From Pseudomonadota bacterium (GTDB taxonomy: Bacteria > Pseudomonadota > Gammaproteobacteria > Burkholderiales > Sulfuricellaceae): DNA of 64,000 nucleotides. The stretch spans positions 1 to 64,000 of the forward strand of contig JAJYXP010000044.1 in assembly GCA_021801705.1 (NCBI GenBank), written 5' to 3'. This document shows positions 7,767 to 16,818 of this stretch, piece after piece; position 1 is the stretch's first letter, and each line of letters begins with the position of its first letter. A model generated the notes under the pieces. The model saw nothing but the letters and a program-made list of their open reading frames with translations. It had not been told where the DNA came from and made no database searches. The position numbers and the translations under genes were made by a program.

Positions 7767-8140
7767 TTTACGGCATCGGCACCGACATTATTGCGGTGAA
7801 GCGCATTGAGGCAGCATTGAATCGCCACGGCGACAGGTTCGCGCAACGCATCCTGGCACCGGCTGAGTGGGAGGGCTTCAAGGCCAGCGTTCATCGCGCC
7901 CGCTTCGTGGCCAAGCGTTTCGCCGCCAAGGAGGCGTTTGCAAAAGCGCTGGGAACGGGGATGCGTTTTCCCGTGACCTGGCACAATATCAGCGTTGTTC
8001 ACGACGCCCTCGGCAGGCCGGGCTTCGGGTTGGTGCCGGAGCTGGCGCATAGCCTTCGGCAGCGCAATATCTGCAAGCATCATCTCTCGATCAGCGACGA
8101 GGCGGAGATGGTGGTGGCGTTTTCTGTCCTGGAGCAATAA
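7763..8140 (+). CDS. acpS: Holo-[acyl-carrier-protein] synthase
   Basis: The 125-residue protein starts [20 protein letters not shown] and has [19 protein letters not shown], the AcpS signature with its Mg2+-binding acidic residues. It transfers 4'-phosphopantetheine from CoA to acyl carrier protein. The ATG overlaps the pdxJ stop. Length and order (recO-pdxJ-acpS-nagZ) are typical of betaproteobacteria. Confidence 0.96.
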   Translation: MIYGIGTDIIAVKRIEAALNRHGDRFAQRILAPAEWEGFKASVHRARFVAKRFAAKEAFAKALGTGMRFPVTWHNISVVHDALGRPGFGLVPELAHSLRQRNICKHHLSISDEAEMVVAFSVLEQ

Positions 8141-8142
8141 AT

Positions 8143-8250
8143 GGCACCTCTAAAAATTCAGATTTCGTCATTCCGGCGAAGGCCGGAATCCAGTATTTTC
8201 AATAGACTAGACACCGGCTTTCGCCGGCGTGACGAACTCTTAGAGGTGCC
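8143..8250. repeat. MITE-like element with GGCACCTCTAA termini
   Basis: Terminal inverted repeats are GGCACCTCTAA (8143-8153) and TTAGAGGTGCC (8240-8250). The core carries a CATTCCGGCG...CCGGAATC hairpin and its relaxed mirror CACCGGCTTTCGCCGG. The same hairpin pair occurs in family B elements at 34.7, 38.95 and 41.4 kb, but the termini there differ. Confidence 0.75.
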
Positions 8251-8270
8251 TTAAAACGTAAAGACAATGT

Positions 8271-8395
8271 TTACCGCAGAGGACGCGGAGGTCGCAGAGG
8301 AATAGCAATGGGTTATTGGGATATATCAAATTTCTCTTCTGATGAACTTGAGATGGCGCACATGCCTTTGAATTCCTCTGCGTCCTCCGCGGTTC
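8271..8395. repeat. Dispersed ACCGCAGAGGACGCGGAGG palindromic repeat, copy 1
   Basis: The left arm ACCGCAGAGGACGCGGAGG and right arm CCTCTGCGTCCTCCGCGGTT flank an unrelated spacer of about 80 bases. It belongs to a family seen also at 19.8, 20.85, 21.9, 22.2, 24.5, 30.9, 33.3 and 53.3 kb. It lies between acpS and nagZ and contains no gene. Confidence 0.85.
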
Positions 8396-8426
8396 AATCG
8401 CTTTTTCCCGGATAAAGAAACCCAAT

Positions 8427-9482
8427 ATGACTCTAGGCCCGGTAATGCTCGACGTCCTCGGTACCGACCTGACGGACGAGGACAGAAAAAGACTGAAACA
8501 CCCGCTGGTCGGCGGGGTGGTCCTGTTCAGCCGCAATTACGCTTCCCAGGCGCAGCTCGCCCGGCTTACCGCCGAGATTCACGCCCTGCGCAACCCGCCG
8601 CTGCTGATTGCGGTGGACCATGAGGGCGGGCGCGTGCAGCGTTTCCGCGACGGTTTCACCCGCCTGCCGCCGATGCGCGAGCTGGGCCGGCTCTGGGACG
8701 ACCATCCGAACCGCGCCAAAACCCTGGCGCACCAGACCGGCTGGGTGCTGGCGGCGGAACTGCGCGCAAGCGGCGTGGATTTCAGCTTTACGCCGGTGCT
8801 GGACATCGATTTCGGCCGCAGCGGCGTGATCGGCGACCGCGCTTTTCACCGCAAAACGCGGGCCATTGCGGAGTTGGCGCACAGCCTGATGCTGGGGCTG
8901 AAACAGGGCGGCATGGTCGCGGTGGGCAAGCATTTCCCCGGTCACGGCTTCGTGCGCGCCGATTCCCACCTGGAGATTCCGGTGGACGAGCGGGATTACG
9001 CCGACATCGAAATGGACGACTTGATGCCGTTCAAGCAGATGATCGATTTCGGCCTCGCCGGGATGATGCCGGCCCATGTGATTTACCCCAGGGTGGACAG
9101 CCGGCCGGCGGGGTTCTCCAGAATCTGGCTGAAAGATGTTTTGCGCAAGGAACTGGGCTTCAATGGCGTGATTTTCAGCGACGACCTTTCCATGGAAGGG
9201 GCCAGCGTTGCCGGCGGCGTGGTGCAGCGCGCCGAGGCCGCGCTGAACGCGGGCTGCGACATGGCGCTGGTGTGCAACAAGCCGGACAGTGCCGACGAGC
9301 TGCTGGCCGGCCTGAAATGGGACATGCCTGCGACCAGCCTGGCGCGGCTGATCCGCATGCACGGCAGGCCGCATCCCGAAAGCTGGGTCAAGCTGCACGA
9401 AGACAAGCACTATGTGGCCGCAGTCCACGCCGTCGGCAGCATGGGCGTGCGCAGCGGCGATTTGCCGCTGCAGCTTGCCTGA
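8427..9482 (+). CDS. nagZ: Beta-N-acetylhexosaminidase
   Basis: This 351-residue glycoside hydrolase family 3 enzyme contains [25 protein letters not shown] and the catalytic aspartate region [13 protein letters not shown]. It is a cytoplasmic enzyme that removes GlcNAc from anhydro-muropeptides during peptidoglycan recycling; in some bacteria its products influence AmpC induction. It is separated from acpS by two intergenic repeats, so it may have its own promoter. Confidence 0.96.
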   Translation: MTLGPVMLDVLGTDLTDEDRKRLKHPLVGGVVLFSRNYASQAQLARLTAEIHALRNPPLLIAVDHEGGRVQRFRDGFTRLPPMRELGRLWDDHPNRAKTLAHQTGWVLAAELRASGVDFSFTPVLDIDFGRSGVIGDRAFHRKTRAIAELAHSLMLGLKQGGMVAVGKHFPGHGFVRADSHLEIPVDERDYADIEMDDLMPFKQMIDFGLAGMMPAHVIYPRVDSRPAGFSRIWLKDVLRKELGFNGVIFSDDLSMEGASVAGGVVQRAEAALNAGCDMALVCNKPDSADELLAGLKWDMPATSLARLIRMHGRPHPESWVKLHEDKHYVAAVHAVGSMGVRSGDLPLQLA

Positions 9483-9514
9483 TCCGGCATTTGCGGCAAC
9501 AGAAAAACCTAGAG

Positions 9515-9608
9515 GTCAGTCAACTTAAAACGACTGTGCGTTCTTTGTAGGTGCGAATTCATTCGCACATTTGGCCGAATGAATTCGGCCCTACAAGAAA
9601 ATCACGCA
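9515..9608. repeat. MITE family A, copy 1 (right end missing)
   Basis: The left terminus GTCAGTCAACTTAAAACGAC leads into the core hairpin GTGCGAATTCATTCGCAC and CCGAATGAATTCGG. The right terminus found in full copies is absent after ATCACGCA. A fragment of the ATTCGTG-type repeat (about 9635-9675) follows, and the rest up to 9702 holds no gene. Confidence 0.85.
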
Positions 9609-9702
9609 TGAGGCTGTGTCTGTCTTTAACCATTCGTGTTCATTCGCGAAAATTCGTGTCATTCGTGGTGAGTGTCGTTTTTAAGGATAAAGTAGCCAAA
9701 TT

Positions 9703-12120
9703 ATGCCGATCGCCAGCCTGACTCCCGCCGAACTTCGCCTCACCGTCGAGCCCGATTCGCTCGGGTTCTCCGATACCTCCGAATTGCTGCAGTATCCGCT
9801 GCCCTGGATCGGGCAGGAGCGCGCGGAAATGGCCGCCCGCTTCGGTCTTGGGATGGATCAGCCGGACTACAGCCTGTTCGTGCTGGGAGAGGTCGGCAGC
9901 GGCCGCTCCTCGCTGCTCAGGCAGGCGATGTACGCGGCTGCCGCAAACAGGGCGGTACCGCCCGATTTATGCTATCTGCACAACTTCGATGCGCCGGAAA
10001 GGCCGCGGGCTCTGCGCCTGCCCGCCGGGCAGGGGCGCCTGCTGCGCCAGCTCATGGCGCGGCTGACGAAATCCCTGCCGACGGAAATTCCGCAGTGCCT
10101 GGAGGGGCAGGATTTCAAGGCCGAAAGCGAGCGCATCGCAAAAGCCTACAAGGAAGAAGAAGCCAAGGCCTACGCCGCACTCGAGGCCTTTGCCGAAGCC
10201 CGCAATTTCACTATTCACCGCGAGGACGGGCGCATGGTTTTCACGCTGCGGGGTGAAAAAGGGCATATGCTCGTCGAGGACGAAGTGCTCGCCTTGCCCA
10301 AGGAACGGCGGGCAGAGATCGAGCAGGCCGAGCAGGCGCTGCGCGGCGAGATTACCCGCTATTTCGAGAAAACCCGGCCGCTGGAGCGGGTCATGAACGA
10401 GGCCTTGGCGGCGTTGCGGCGCCAGGTGGTGAAGCCGCTGCTGGATCGCGAAATGCAGGAAATCCGTGCCGGACTGAAAAAGCAGATCAAGGATTCCGCC
10501 AAGCTCGGCGCTTATCTCGAGCAGGTCGTGCAGGACGTGCTCGACAATCTTGAGCTGTTCGAGGCTTCCGATGACGAGGAAAGCCGGCAGGAGGCGTTGA
10601 ACCGGGCGCTGTCCCGCTACCGGGTCAACCTGGTCGTGGACAATGACGGCCTGAACGGTGCGCCGGTGATCGTCGAGGATAACCCGCTGTTCCGCTCGCT
10701 GTTCGGCAGCATCGAATACCAGTCCGAGAACGATGTGCTGGTGACCGATTTTACCCGCATTCGCGCCGGCAGCCTGCTCAAGGCCCACGGCGGCTTCCTC
10801 ATGCTGCATCTGCGCGACCTGCTGGCCGATGGCCTGGTGTGGGAGAAGCTGCGGCGCTTTTTGCGCAGCGGCCGTCTCCAGATCGAAGAACCGGGCACCG
10901 CCTTCGCGCCGATTGCTGCGGTTTCCCTCGAACCCGAGGCGGTGGATGTCGAAGTCAAGATCATCCTGATCGGCTCGCGCGAACAGTATTATGACTTGCA
11001 GGAGGGGGATCCGGAGTTCGCGCGCCGCTTCAGGGTCAAGGTGGATTTTGCCGAAAGCTTTTCGTCCAGCGCCGAAACCCGCCGCGCGTCGTCGATTTTT
11101 GTCGCCCACGCCTGCCGGGAACTGGGGCTGCCCCATTTCTCCGCCGCCGCCGTCGCTCGCCTGCTGGAGGATTCCCATCGTGAAGTGGATGACCAGTCGC
11201 GCCAAAGCGCGATCTTCGCCCGCGCCGAGGCGCTGGTGATGGAAAGCGCAGCGCTCTGCCGCGCTCGTGCCGGCCGCTTGGTCGAGGCGCCGGATGTCGA
11301 GGCTGCGCTGGGTGCGCGCACCAGGCGCCACGATTACCCCGACCAGCGCCTGCAGGAATCCATCGCCGAAGGGGATGTGCTGATCACGTTGCAGGGCGAA
11401 AAGGTGGGCCAGCTCAACGGCCTGACCCAGGTCGACCTGGGGGATTACCGTTTCGGCTTCCCGGTGCGGGTCACGGCGCGCACCTTTGCCGGTGAAGACG
11501 GCTTGCTCAACATCGAGCGTGAAGTGGAAATGTCCGGGCCGATACACGACAAGGGCGTGCTCATCCTGCAGAACTACCTGTCCGCGCTGTTTGCCCATAT
11601 CGCACCGCTCGCGCTTGACGCAGCCATCGTGTTCGAGCAGGAATATCACGGCGTGGAGGGCGACTCGGCTTCCTGTGCCGAACTGTATGTTCTGCTCTCG
11701 TCCTTGTCGGGTCTTCCTCTCAGGCAGGGTATCGCCGTCACCGGCGCGGTCAATCAGCACGGCGAAGTGTTGCCGGTGGGCGGGGTCAACGAAAAAATAG
11801 AGGGCTACTTCCGCGTCTGCGAAACCGCCGGACTGGACGGCAGCCAGGGCGTGCTGATTCCGCACCGCAACCGCCGCCACCTGATGCTGGAGCGCAAGAT
11901 CGCCGAGGCGGTAGCCCAGGGCTTGTTCCATATCTACACGGCGGAGCATGCGAGCGAGGGCATAGAACTGCTCAGCGGTGTGCCGGCCGGGGTGGCGAAC
12001 GAGGCGGGCAGCTATCCGCATGGCAGCGTGCTGGGCCACGCCCAGAAAACCTTGCTGGCCTATCGCCGCGCGTGCCATGTACCAGAACATCCCAAGGCCG
12101 GGCGCAAGCATTTGCGCTAG
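9703..12120 (+). CDS. Lon-family AAA+ protease (LonB/YcbZ-like)
   Basis: The 805-residue protein has an N-terminal ATPase part with a Walker A-like GEVGSGRSSLLRQ (about residues 66-78), a long charged helical insertion (about 140-290), the rest of the AAA module, and a C-terminal Lon protease domain. The catalytic dyad is readable as Ser655 in EGDSAS and Lys698 in VNEKIEG. The Walker A lysine is replaced by arginine. It lacks the Lon N-terminal substrate domain. The likely role is ATP-linked protein quality control; substrates are unknown. It sits alone between two MITE family A copies. Confidence 0.88.
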   Translation: MPIASLTPAELRLTVEPDSLGFSDTSELLQYPLPWIGQERAEMAARFGLGMDQPDYSLFVLGEVGSGRSSLLRQAMYAAAANRAVPPDLCYLHNFDAPERPRALRLPAGQGRLLRQLMARLTKSLPTEIPQCLEGQDFKAESERIAKAYKEEEAKAYAALEAFAEARNFTIHREDGRMVFTLRGEKGHMLVEDEVLALPKERRAEIEQAEQALRGEITRYFEKTRPLERVMNEALAALRRQVVKPLLDREMQEIRAGLKKQIKDSAKLGAYLEQVVQDVLDNLELFEASDDEESRQEALNRALSRYRVNLVVDNDGLNGAPVIVEDNPLFRSLFGSIEYQSENDVLVTDFTRIRAGSLLKAHGGFLMLHLRDLLADGLVWEKLRRFLRSGRLQIEEPGTAFAPIAAVSLEPEAVDVEVKIILIGSREQYYDLQEGDPEFARRFRVKVDFAESFSSSAETRRASSIFVAHACRELGLPHFSAAAVARLLEDSHREVDDQSRQSAIFARAEALVMESAALCRARAGRLVEAPDVEAALGARTRRHDYPDQRLQESIAEGDVLITLQGEKVGQLNGLTQVDLGDYRFGFPVRVTARTFAGEDGLLNIEREVEMSGPIHDKGVLILQNYLSALFAHIAPLALDAAIVFEQEYHGVEGDSASCAELYVLLSSLSGLPLRQGIAVTGAVNQHGEVLPVGGVNEKIEGYFRVCETAGLDGSQGVLIPHRNRRHLMLERKIAEAVAQGLFHIYTAEHASEGIELLSGVPAGVANEAGSYPHGSVLGHAQKTLLAYRRACHVPEHPKAGRKHLR

Positions 12121-12239
12121 CAGTCAGTCAACTTGAAACTGCCGTACGTTTTTTGTAGGTGCGAATTCATTCGCACATTTGGCCGAATGAATTCGTCCCT
12201 ACAAGAAAATCACGCAAATTCAATATGACTGACTATTAG
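12121..12239. repeat. MITE family A, copy 2
   Basis: The near-complete element runs from CAGTCAGTCAACTTGAAACT to ATATGACTGACTATTAG. It begins immediately after the stop codon of the Lon-like gene. The core has the same EcoRI-site-containing double hairpin as the other family A copies. Confidence 0.88.
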
Positions 12240-12402
12240 TCGTTTTTGACGACTCCCCAATTTGGCCCGCGCCACCCTCGGATTGCACCAGTATGTGGCG
12301 CTGCTGCCGGTTCCCGGCAGGCTGTGGCAAACGGCGCTACATGATGCCGCGCCGCATCCGGATGCCGGTTTCAGCCCCGCAAGCCATACTGGTCCGGATA
12401 TT

Positions 12403-12418
12403 TGGCACGGAAATTGCA
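12403..12418 (+). promoter_or_regulatory. Sigma-54 promoter of nifA
   Basis: TGGCACGGAAATTGCA matches the -24/-12 consensus (GG and GC separated by 10 bases) and lies 47 bases before the nifA ATG. A TTG-initiated extension of the nifA frame would begin inside this promoter, which rules out that start. No TGT-N10-ACA site was found upstream. Confidence 0.88.
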
Positions 12419-12464
12419 TAAATCCATCCTGGCAGCAGGTTTTTTTACGGGATCGGATACGGAC

Positions 12465-14096
12465 ATGGCGCAAGACACCCTATCGGTGCAATTGGTCACA
12501 ATTTATGAAATCAGCAAGATACTCGGCTCCTCCCTGGATCTCCACAAGACCCTGCGCGGCGTGCTGAGCCTGCTTTCATCTCATTTGCACATGCAGCGCA
12601 GCATGGTCAGCCTGGTGCAGGAAGATGGAGGCTTGCAGGTGGTGGCCGCTGTCGGCTTGTCGGCTGAGGAGATCGGGCGTGGCCGTTTCCTGTCAGGCGA
12701 AGGCGTTACCGGGCGCATCCTGCAGAACTGCATGCCGGCGGTGATCCCGGATGTCGCCAAGGAGCCGCTCTTTCTCAACCGCACCGGTTCGCGCAAGGGA
12801 GATGAAGAGGATATGGCGTTTATCGGCGTGCCGATCAAGCTTGGTCGCCGCTGCATCGGCGTGCTGGGTGTCGATCGGGAAGGCGGTAAAGCGGGTCATT
12901 TTCAGGGAGATGTGCGCTTTCTCGCCATGGTGGCCAACCTGATCGGCCAGAGCGTGCGCCTGCACCAGAATGTGGCGGCGGAGCGCGAGCAGTTGATGCA
13001 GGACAAACGTCGCCTGCAAAAAGAGCTGCAGGGCAAGTTCAGCCTGGACAACGTGATCGGCGTCAGCAAGCGCATGCAGCAGGTGTTCGCGGATGTGCAC
13101 CAGGCCGCGCCCGGCAAGGCCACCATTCTGCTGCGGGGAGAATCCGGCACGGGCAAGGAGGCGATCGCCCGCGCCATCCATTACCTGAGCCCGCGCAAGG
13201 ACGGCCCGTTTATCAAGCTCAATTGCGCCGCCTTGCCGGAAAGCCTGCTCGAATCCGAGCTGTTCGGCCACGAGAAAGGCTCTTTTACCGGCGCCACCCA
13301 GGATCGCAAGGGACGCTTCGAAACCGCCCATGGCGGCACGCTCTTCCTGGACGAGATCGGGGACATCTCGCCGGCGTTCCAGGCCAAGCTGCTGCGCGTG
13401 CTGCAAGAGCGGGAGTTCGAGCGGGTCGGCGGCAACCGCACCATCCGCGTGGATGTACGGCTGGTTACCGCCACCAACCGCAACCTCGAGGATATGGTGG
13501 CGAAGGGGGAGTTCCGTGCCGATCTTTATTTCCGCATCAACGTGGTTTCCATCTTCCTGCCCCCCCTGCGCGAGCGGCGTGACGACGTGCCCCTGCTGGT
13601 GGAGCACTTCATGCAGAAATTCAACCGCGAGAACAAGTGCGATTTCGACATCAGCCCGGAGGCGGTGCAGGCCATGATCCAGTGCAACTGGCCCGGTAAT
13701 GTGCGCGAGTTGGAGAACTGCGTCGAACGGCTGGTCACCATGACCCGCGGCAAGCACATCCGCCATTCCGATCTGCTTTGCCAGAGGGGGCTGTGCTTCT
13801 CCTCGGTGTTACGCGACTACGGCAAGGAGCACGGTTCAATTCCTATTGTTTCCCTGCGGCAGCCCGCCCCGGAAATGCCGCCCGCCTCCGAAGACCTGAC
13901 GGAAGCGCACGATGAGATGGAGAGCGCCGGCGGGCACCCTGAAGGGCGCAAGCCGGTTTCCGAGCGCGACCGGCTGATGTGGGCGATGGAGAGATGCGGT
14001 TGGGTGCAGGCCAAGGCGGCGCGGCTGCTCAACCTCACGCCGCGGCAGATGGGCTACGCCCTGAAGAAGTACAACATCGAGTTGAAACGTTTGTGA
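12465..14096 (+). CDS. nifA: Nif-specific sigma-54 activator NifA
   Basis: The 543-residue protein has an N-terminal GAF domain (about 20-180), a central AAA+ domain (about 200-430; GESGTGKE Walker A, EKGSFTGAT for sigma-54 contact, FLDEIGDI) and a C-terminal Fis-type HTH ending AKAARLLNLTPRQMGYALKK. Four cysteines after the AAA+ core have the exact spacing C-X11-C-X19-C-X4-C (QCNWPGN..ENCVERL..LLCQRGLC). This is the motif of NifA proteins that sense oxygen or redox state directly. No nifL is adjacent, which fits. It is transcribed from its own sigma-54 promoter and should activate nifB, nifH and nifE. Confidence 0.96.
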   Translation: MAQDTLSVQLVTIYEISKILGSSLDLHKTLRGVLSLLSSHLHMQRSMVSLVQEDGGLQVVAAVGLSAEEIGRGRFLSGEGVTGRILQNCMPAVIPDVAKEPLFLNRTGSRKGDEEDMAFIGVPIKLGRRCIGVLGVDREGGKAGHFQGDVRFLAMVANLIGQSVRLHQNVAAEREQLMQDKRRLQKELQGKFSLDNVIGVSKRMQQVFADVHQAAPGKATILLRGESGTGKEAIARAIHYLSPRKDGPFIKLNCAALPESLLESELFGHEKGSFTGATQDRKGRFETAHGGTLFLDEIGDISPAFQAKLLRVLQEREFERVGGNRTIRVDVRLVTATNRNLEDMVAKGEFRADLYFRINVVSIFLPPLRERRDDVPLLVEHFMQKFNRENKCDFDISPEAVQAMIQCNWPGNVRELENCVERLVTMTRGKHIRHSDLLCQRGLCFSSVLRDYGKEHGSIPIVSLRQPAPEMPPASEDLTEAHDEMESAGGHPEGRKPVSERDRLMWAMERCGWVQAKAARLLNLTPRQMGYALKKYNIELKRL

Positions 14097-14130
14097 TTGT
14101 TGTCGCGTTTGCCACTTTGCAATGCGCGAT

Positions 14131-14146
14131 TGTCGCATACGAGACA
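14131..14146 (+). promoter_or_regulatory. NifA upstream activator site for nifB
   Basis: TGTCGCATACGAGACA is a perfect TGT-N10-ACA site, 74 bases upstream of the sigma-54 promoter at 14205. Confidence 0.85.
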
Positions 14147-14204
14147 ATCGCCGAGTAGAATGTAACTCATTGATAATAAGGATAGATTAATAAAATAGCC
14201 GGTG

Positions 14205-14220
14205 TGGCACGCTTGTTGCA
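14205..14220 (+). promoter_or_regulatory. Sigma-54 promoter of the nifB operon
   Basis: TGGCACGCTTGTTGCA is a full consensus -24/-12 element. It lies 33 bases before the nifB start codon and is served by the NifA site at 14131. Confidence 0.92.
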
Positions 14221-14252
14221 GTAAGGATGATAAAGCACACAAGGAGCAAGCG

Positions 14253-15728
14253 ATGTCACCGAAGGTTATTCCCATATTCGTCCCTCAGGCTAACCAGGCG
14301 CCGGGCTGCGGCGCGAAGGGCGGCGCCGGCAAGTCCGGTTGCGGCTCATCCGCCGGGGAGCACGATCTGCCGCCGGAAGTATGGGCCAAGGTCAAGGATC
14401 ATCCCTGCTACAGCGAACAGGCGCATCATCATTTCGCGCGCATGCACGTGGCGGTGGCGCCGGCCTGCAACATCCAGTGCAACTACTGCAACCGCAAGTA
14501 CGACTGCGCCAACGAGAGCCGCCCCGGTGTGGTAAGCGAAAAGCTCACGCCCGAACTGGCGGCGAAGAAGGTGCTGGCGGTAGCGGCGGAGATACCCCAG
14601 CTTTCGGTGGTCGGCATCGCCGGGCCGGGCGACGCGCTGGCCAATCCGGACAAGACTTTCCGCACTTTCAACCTGATCCAGAAAGAGGCGCCGGACATCA
14701 AGCTGTGCCTCTCCACCAACGGACTGATGCTCCCCGATCATGTGCAGGCCATCGCCGACCTCAACGTGGATCACGTCACCATCACCATCAACATGGTCGA
14801 CCCGGAAGTGGGCGAGCAGATCTACCCCTGGATTTACTACAACAGGAAGCGCTGGAAAGGCCGCGATGCCGCCAGGATTCTTGGCGAGCGCCAGATGGAG
14901 GGGCTCGAGATGCTGACTGCCAAGGGCATCCTGGTCAAGGTCAATTCGGTGATGATACCCGGCGTGAACGACCGGCATCTGGCGGAAGTGAACCAGGCGG
15001 TGAAGTCGCGCGGCGCTTTCCTCCACAACATCATGCCGCTGATCTCCGATCCGGCCCACGGCACCCATTACGGCCTCACCGGCCAGCGCGGCCCGACGCC
15101 GCAGGAGCTGAAAGAATTGCAGGACAGTTGCGAGGGCGGCATGAATTTGATGCGCCATTGCCGCCAATGCCGCGCGGATGCGGTGGGCCTGCTGGGAGAG
15201 GACCGCGGCGCGGAGTTCGGCACCGACAAGATCGCGGCAATGGATGTGGCCTACGACCCGGAACCAAGGCTGGCCTACCGGGAATTTGTCGAGCGCGAAC
15301 GCAGCGACCAGGATGCCGCGCGCGCGTCCGAACTCGCCGCCCTGTCCGGGCAGGCGGGCGACGAGAAGGTGTTGGTGGCTGTCACCACCAAGGGCGGCGG
15401 CCGCATCAACCAGCACTTCGGCCATGCCGGCGAGTTCCAGATTTACGAGCTGAGCAACGCCGGCAGCAAGTTTGTCGGGCACCGTAAAGTGGAAAACTAC
15501 TGTCAGGGCGGCTGGGGCGAGGAAGATATCCTCGAGGACGTGACCGCCGCGATCAAGGACTGCGCCGCGGTGTTCACATCCAAGATCGGCCTGTGCCCGC
15601 GCAAGGATCTGGCCACGGCCGGAATCGAAGTGGTGGACGGCTACGCCCACGAGTACATCGAGTCTTCCCTGATCGCCTGGTTCCGGCAGCGTACGGAATC
15701 GGCGCAGCCGGCTGCGTCGGTGGCTTGA
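14253..15728 (+). CDS. nifB: FeMo-cofactor core synthase NifB
   Basis: This 491-residue radical-SAM protein has the cluster motif CNIQCNYCNRKYDC near residue 70, HCRQCRADAVG in the middle and a C-terminal NifX-like domain (about 375-480). It fuses two [4Fe-4S] clusters with carbide insertion to form NifB-co, the precursor of FeMo-co. The N terminus has a Gly/Cys-rich stretch (GCGAKGGAGKSGCGSS). Start 14253 follows AAGGAG at a good distance; the frame is open upstream into the promoter. It is the first gene of a six-gene operon. Confidence 0.97.
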   Translation: MSPKVIPIFVPQANQAPGCGAKGGAGKSGCGSSAGEHDLPPEVWAKVKDHPCYSEQAHHHFARMHVAVAPACNIQCNYCNRKYDCANESRPGVVSEKLTPELAAKKVLAVAAEIPQLSVVGIAGPGDALANPDKTFRTFNLIQKEAPDIKLCLSTNGLMLPDHVQAIADLNVDHVTITINMVDPEVGEQIYPWIYYNRKRWKGRDAARILGERQMEGLEMLTAKGILVKVNSVMIPGVNDRHLAEVNQAVKSRGAFLHNIMPLISDPAHGTHYGLTGQRGPTPQELKELQDSCEGGMNLMRHCRQCRADAVGLLGEDRGAEFGTDKIAAMDVAYDPEPRLAYREFVERERSDQDAARASELAALSGQAGDEKVLVAVTTKGGGRINQHFGHAGEFQIYELSNAGSKFVGHRKVENYCQGGWGEEDILEDVTAAIKDCAAVFTSKIGLCPRKDLATAGIEVVDGYAHEYIESSLIAWFRQRTESAQPAASVA

Positions 15729-15745
15729 ACCCGAGAACTGCCATT

Positions 15746-15888
15746 AACCACGAATGGCACGAATTGGCACGAATGAACACGAATGAACGGATTGCGATGG
15801 TTTGGTTTGCAGTTTCCTCGGTGATGGTGTCGGGAAAAGCTACCCCACCGATTATTCGTGAACATTCGTGAACATTCGTGGTTAAAGA
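15746..15888. repeat. ATTCGTG-type inverted repeat between nifB and ferredoxin
   Basis: The left arm has repeated CACGAAT words (AACCACGAATGGCACGAATT, then AACACGAATGAAC) and the right arm the mirror ATTCGTGAACATTCGTGG, with a spacer of about 75 bases. TTGGCACGAATG resembles a -24 box but has no -12 GC at the right spacing. A half copy lies at about 9635-9675. Confidence 0.8.
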
Positions 15889-15925
15889 ATTTGATTTTTT
15901 GCTGTTTTAGACCAAGGAGAAAAAC

Positions 15926-16138
15926 ATGCCTTACAAAATCATCTCTTCCACCTGCACCGCCTGCACCGCCTGCGAGCCGGTTTGTCCCAATGTCGCGATC
16001 AGGGAGAAGAACGGCACCTACATCATCGACCCGAAGAAATGCACCGAATGCGAGGGCGAAGACCCGCAGTGCGTCGAGGTCTGCCCGGTGGACGGCTGCG
16101 TGGTGGTGGATAAAAGTCTGCCGCGCTACGCGGCCTGA
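15926..16138 (+). CDS. 2[4Fe-4S] ferredoxin, nif-associated
   Basis: The 70-residue protein starts [20 protein letters not shown]. It has C-X2-C-X2-C-X3-C and a second cluster motif with the insertion typical of the YfhL/FdxN type ([16 protein letters not shown]). It is a small low-potential electron carrier, plausibly serving NifB. RBS AAGGAG lies 8 bases upstream. It is part of the nifB operon. Confidence 0.93.
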   Translation: MPYKIISSTCTACTACEPVCPNVAIREKNGTYIIDPKKCTECEGEDPQCVEVCPVDGCVVVDKSLPRYAA

Positions 16139-16148
16139 GGAGAACGGC

Positions 16149-16514
16149 ATGAACGTTACTATCGCGCCTACGGCGGGAAAGTTCATCCGCCGCATGATCC
16201 GTTTCAACGGCGCTGCCGGTTCCGGATTCCGGCTGGTGCTGAAGCCCGGTGGATGCTCCGGGATGGACTACGACTTTTCCGTGGAAAAGGCGCCCCTGCC
16301 CGGCGACATCGTGGTGATGCACGACGATATCCGCCTGTTCGTACCCGAGGAAGCGGCCCCCTTGCTGGACGGCGTCACCATCGGCTTCGAGGAAAGCATG
16401 ACCCAGACCCGGCTGGTGTTCGTGAACCCGAACATGCCCCAGTCCTGCGGCGGGGTGTGCGGCAGTTCCGCCGCTGCGGCGAATGTGGTGAGCCTGGTGC
16501 GCAAGCCGGTTTAG
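16149..16514 (+). CDS. HesB/IscA-family iron-sulfur carrier
   Basis: The 121-residue A-type scaffold has the conserved cysteines in GGCSGMDYDF and QSCGGVCGSS. It would bind Fe-S clusters or iron for transfer to nitrogenase proteins. The start at 16149 gives the normal length and lies 10 bases after the ferredoxin stop. The C-terminal Cys pair has an extra Cys compared with IscA (SCGGVCG). Confidence 0.92.
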   Translation: MNVTIAPTAGKFIRRMIRFNGAAGSGFRLVLKPGGCSGMDYDFSVEKAPLPGDIVVMHDDIRLFVPEEAAPLLDGVTIGFEESMTQTRLVFVNPNMPQSCGGVCGSSAAAANVVSLVRKPV

Positions 16515-16521
16515 GAATCTC

Positions 16522-16818
16522 ATGAAGATCAGCCGCGACAGCGATGTGATAGAACTCGATGGCCCGCCCCGCTTTGAATACGGCCAGAAAGTGCGCTCGC
16601 TCATGAATGTCCGCAACGACGGCACGTTTCCCGGCAAGGAGATCGGCGACGTGCTAGTGAAAAAGGGCGACGTGGGGTATGTGGCGAGGATCGGCACCTT
16701 CCTCCAGCAGTTTTACATCTACGGTGTGGATTTTTACGAGCGCGGCTACATCGTGGGCATGAAGGCGCGGGAGCTGGACTCGGCGGAAACGGAAGGCATT
16801 CTGGGAGAAGGAAAATGA
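16522..16818 (+). CDS. nifZ: Nitrogen fixation protein NifZ
   Basis: The 98-residue protein contains PPRFEYGQKVRS, RNDGTFPG and GDVGYVARIGTFLQQFYIYG, the NifZ signature. NifZ acts as a chaperone in P-cluster maturation of the second half of the MoFe protein. It lies between hesB (7 bases away) and nifT (4-base overlap). Confidence 0.93.
   Translation: MKISRDSDVIELDGPPRFEYGQKVRSLMNVRNDGTFPGKEIGDVLVKKGDVGYVARIGTFLQQFYIYGVDFYERGYIVGMKARELDSAETEGILGEGK

Noticed and set aside
9967-12111. 714-codon frame antisense to the Lon-like gene
   Set aside because: High GC produces long antisense frames. It has no domain pattern, while the plus-strand gene has a full Lon protease domain.
12282-12302. NtrC-binding site upstream of nifA
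   Set aside because: TGCACCAGTATGTGGCGC has only a half match to the NtrC consensus; too weak to annotate.
15752-15775. Sigma-54-like TTGGCACGAATG upstream of the nif ferredoxin
   Set aside because: No GC at the -12 position with 10-base spacing; the word is part of the CACGAAT repeat.
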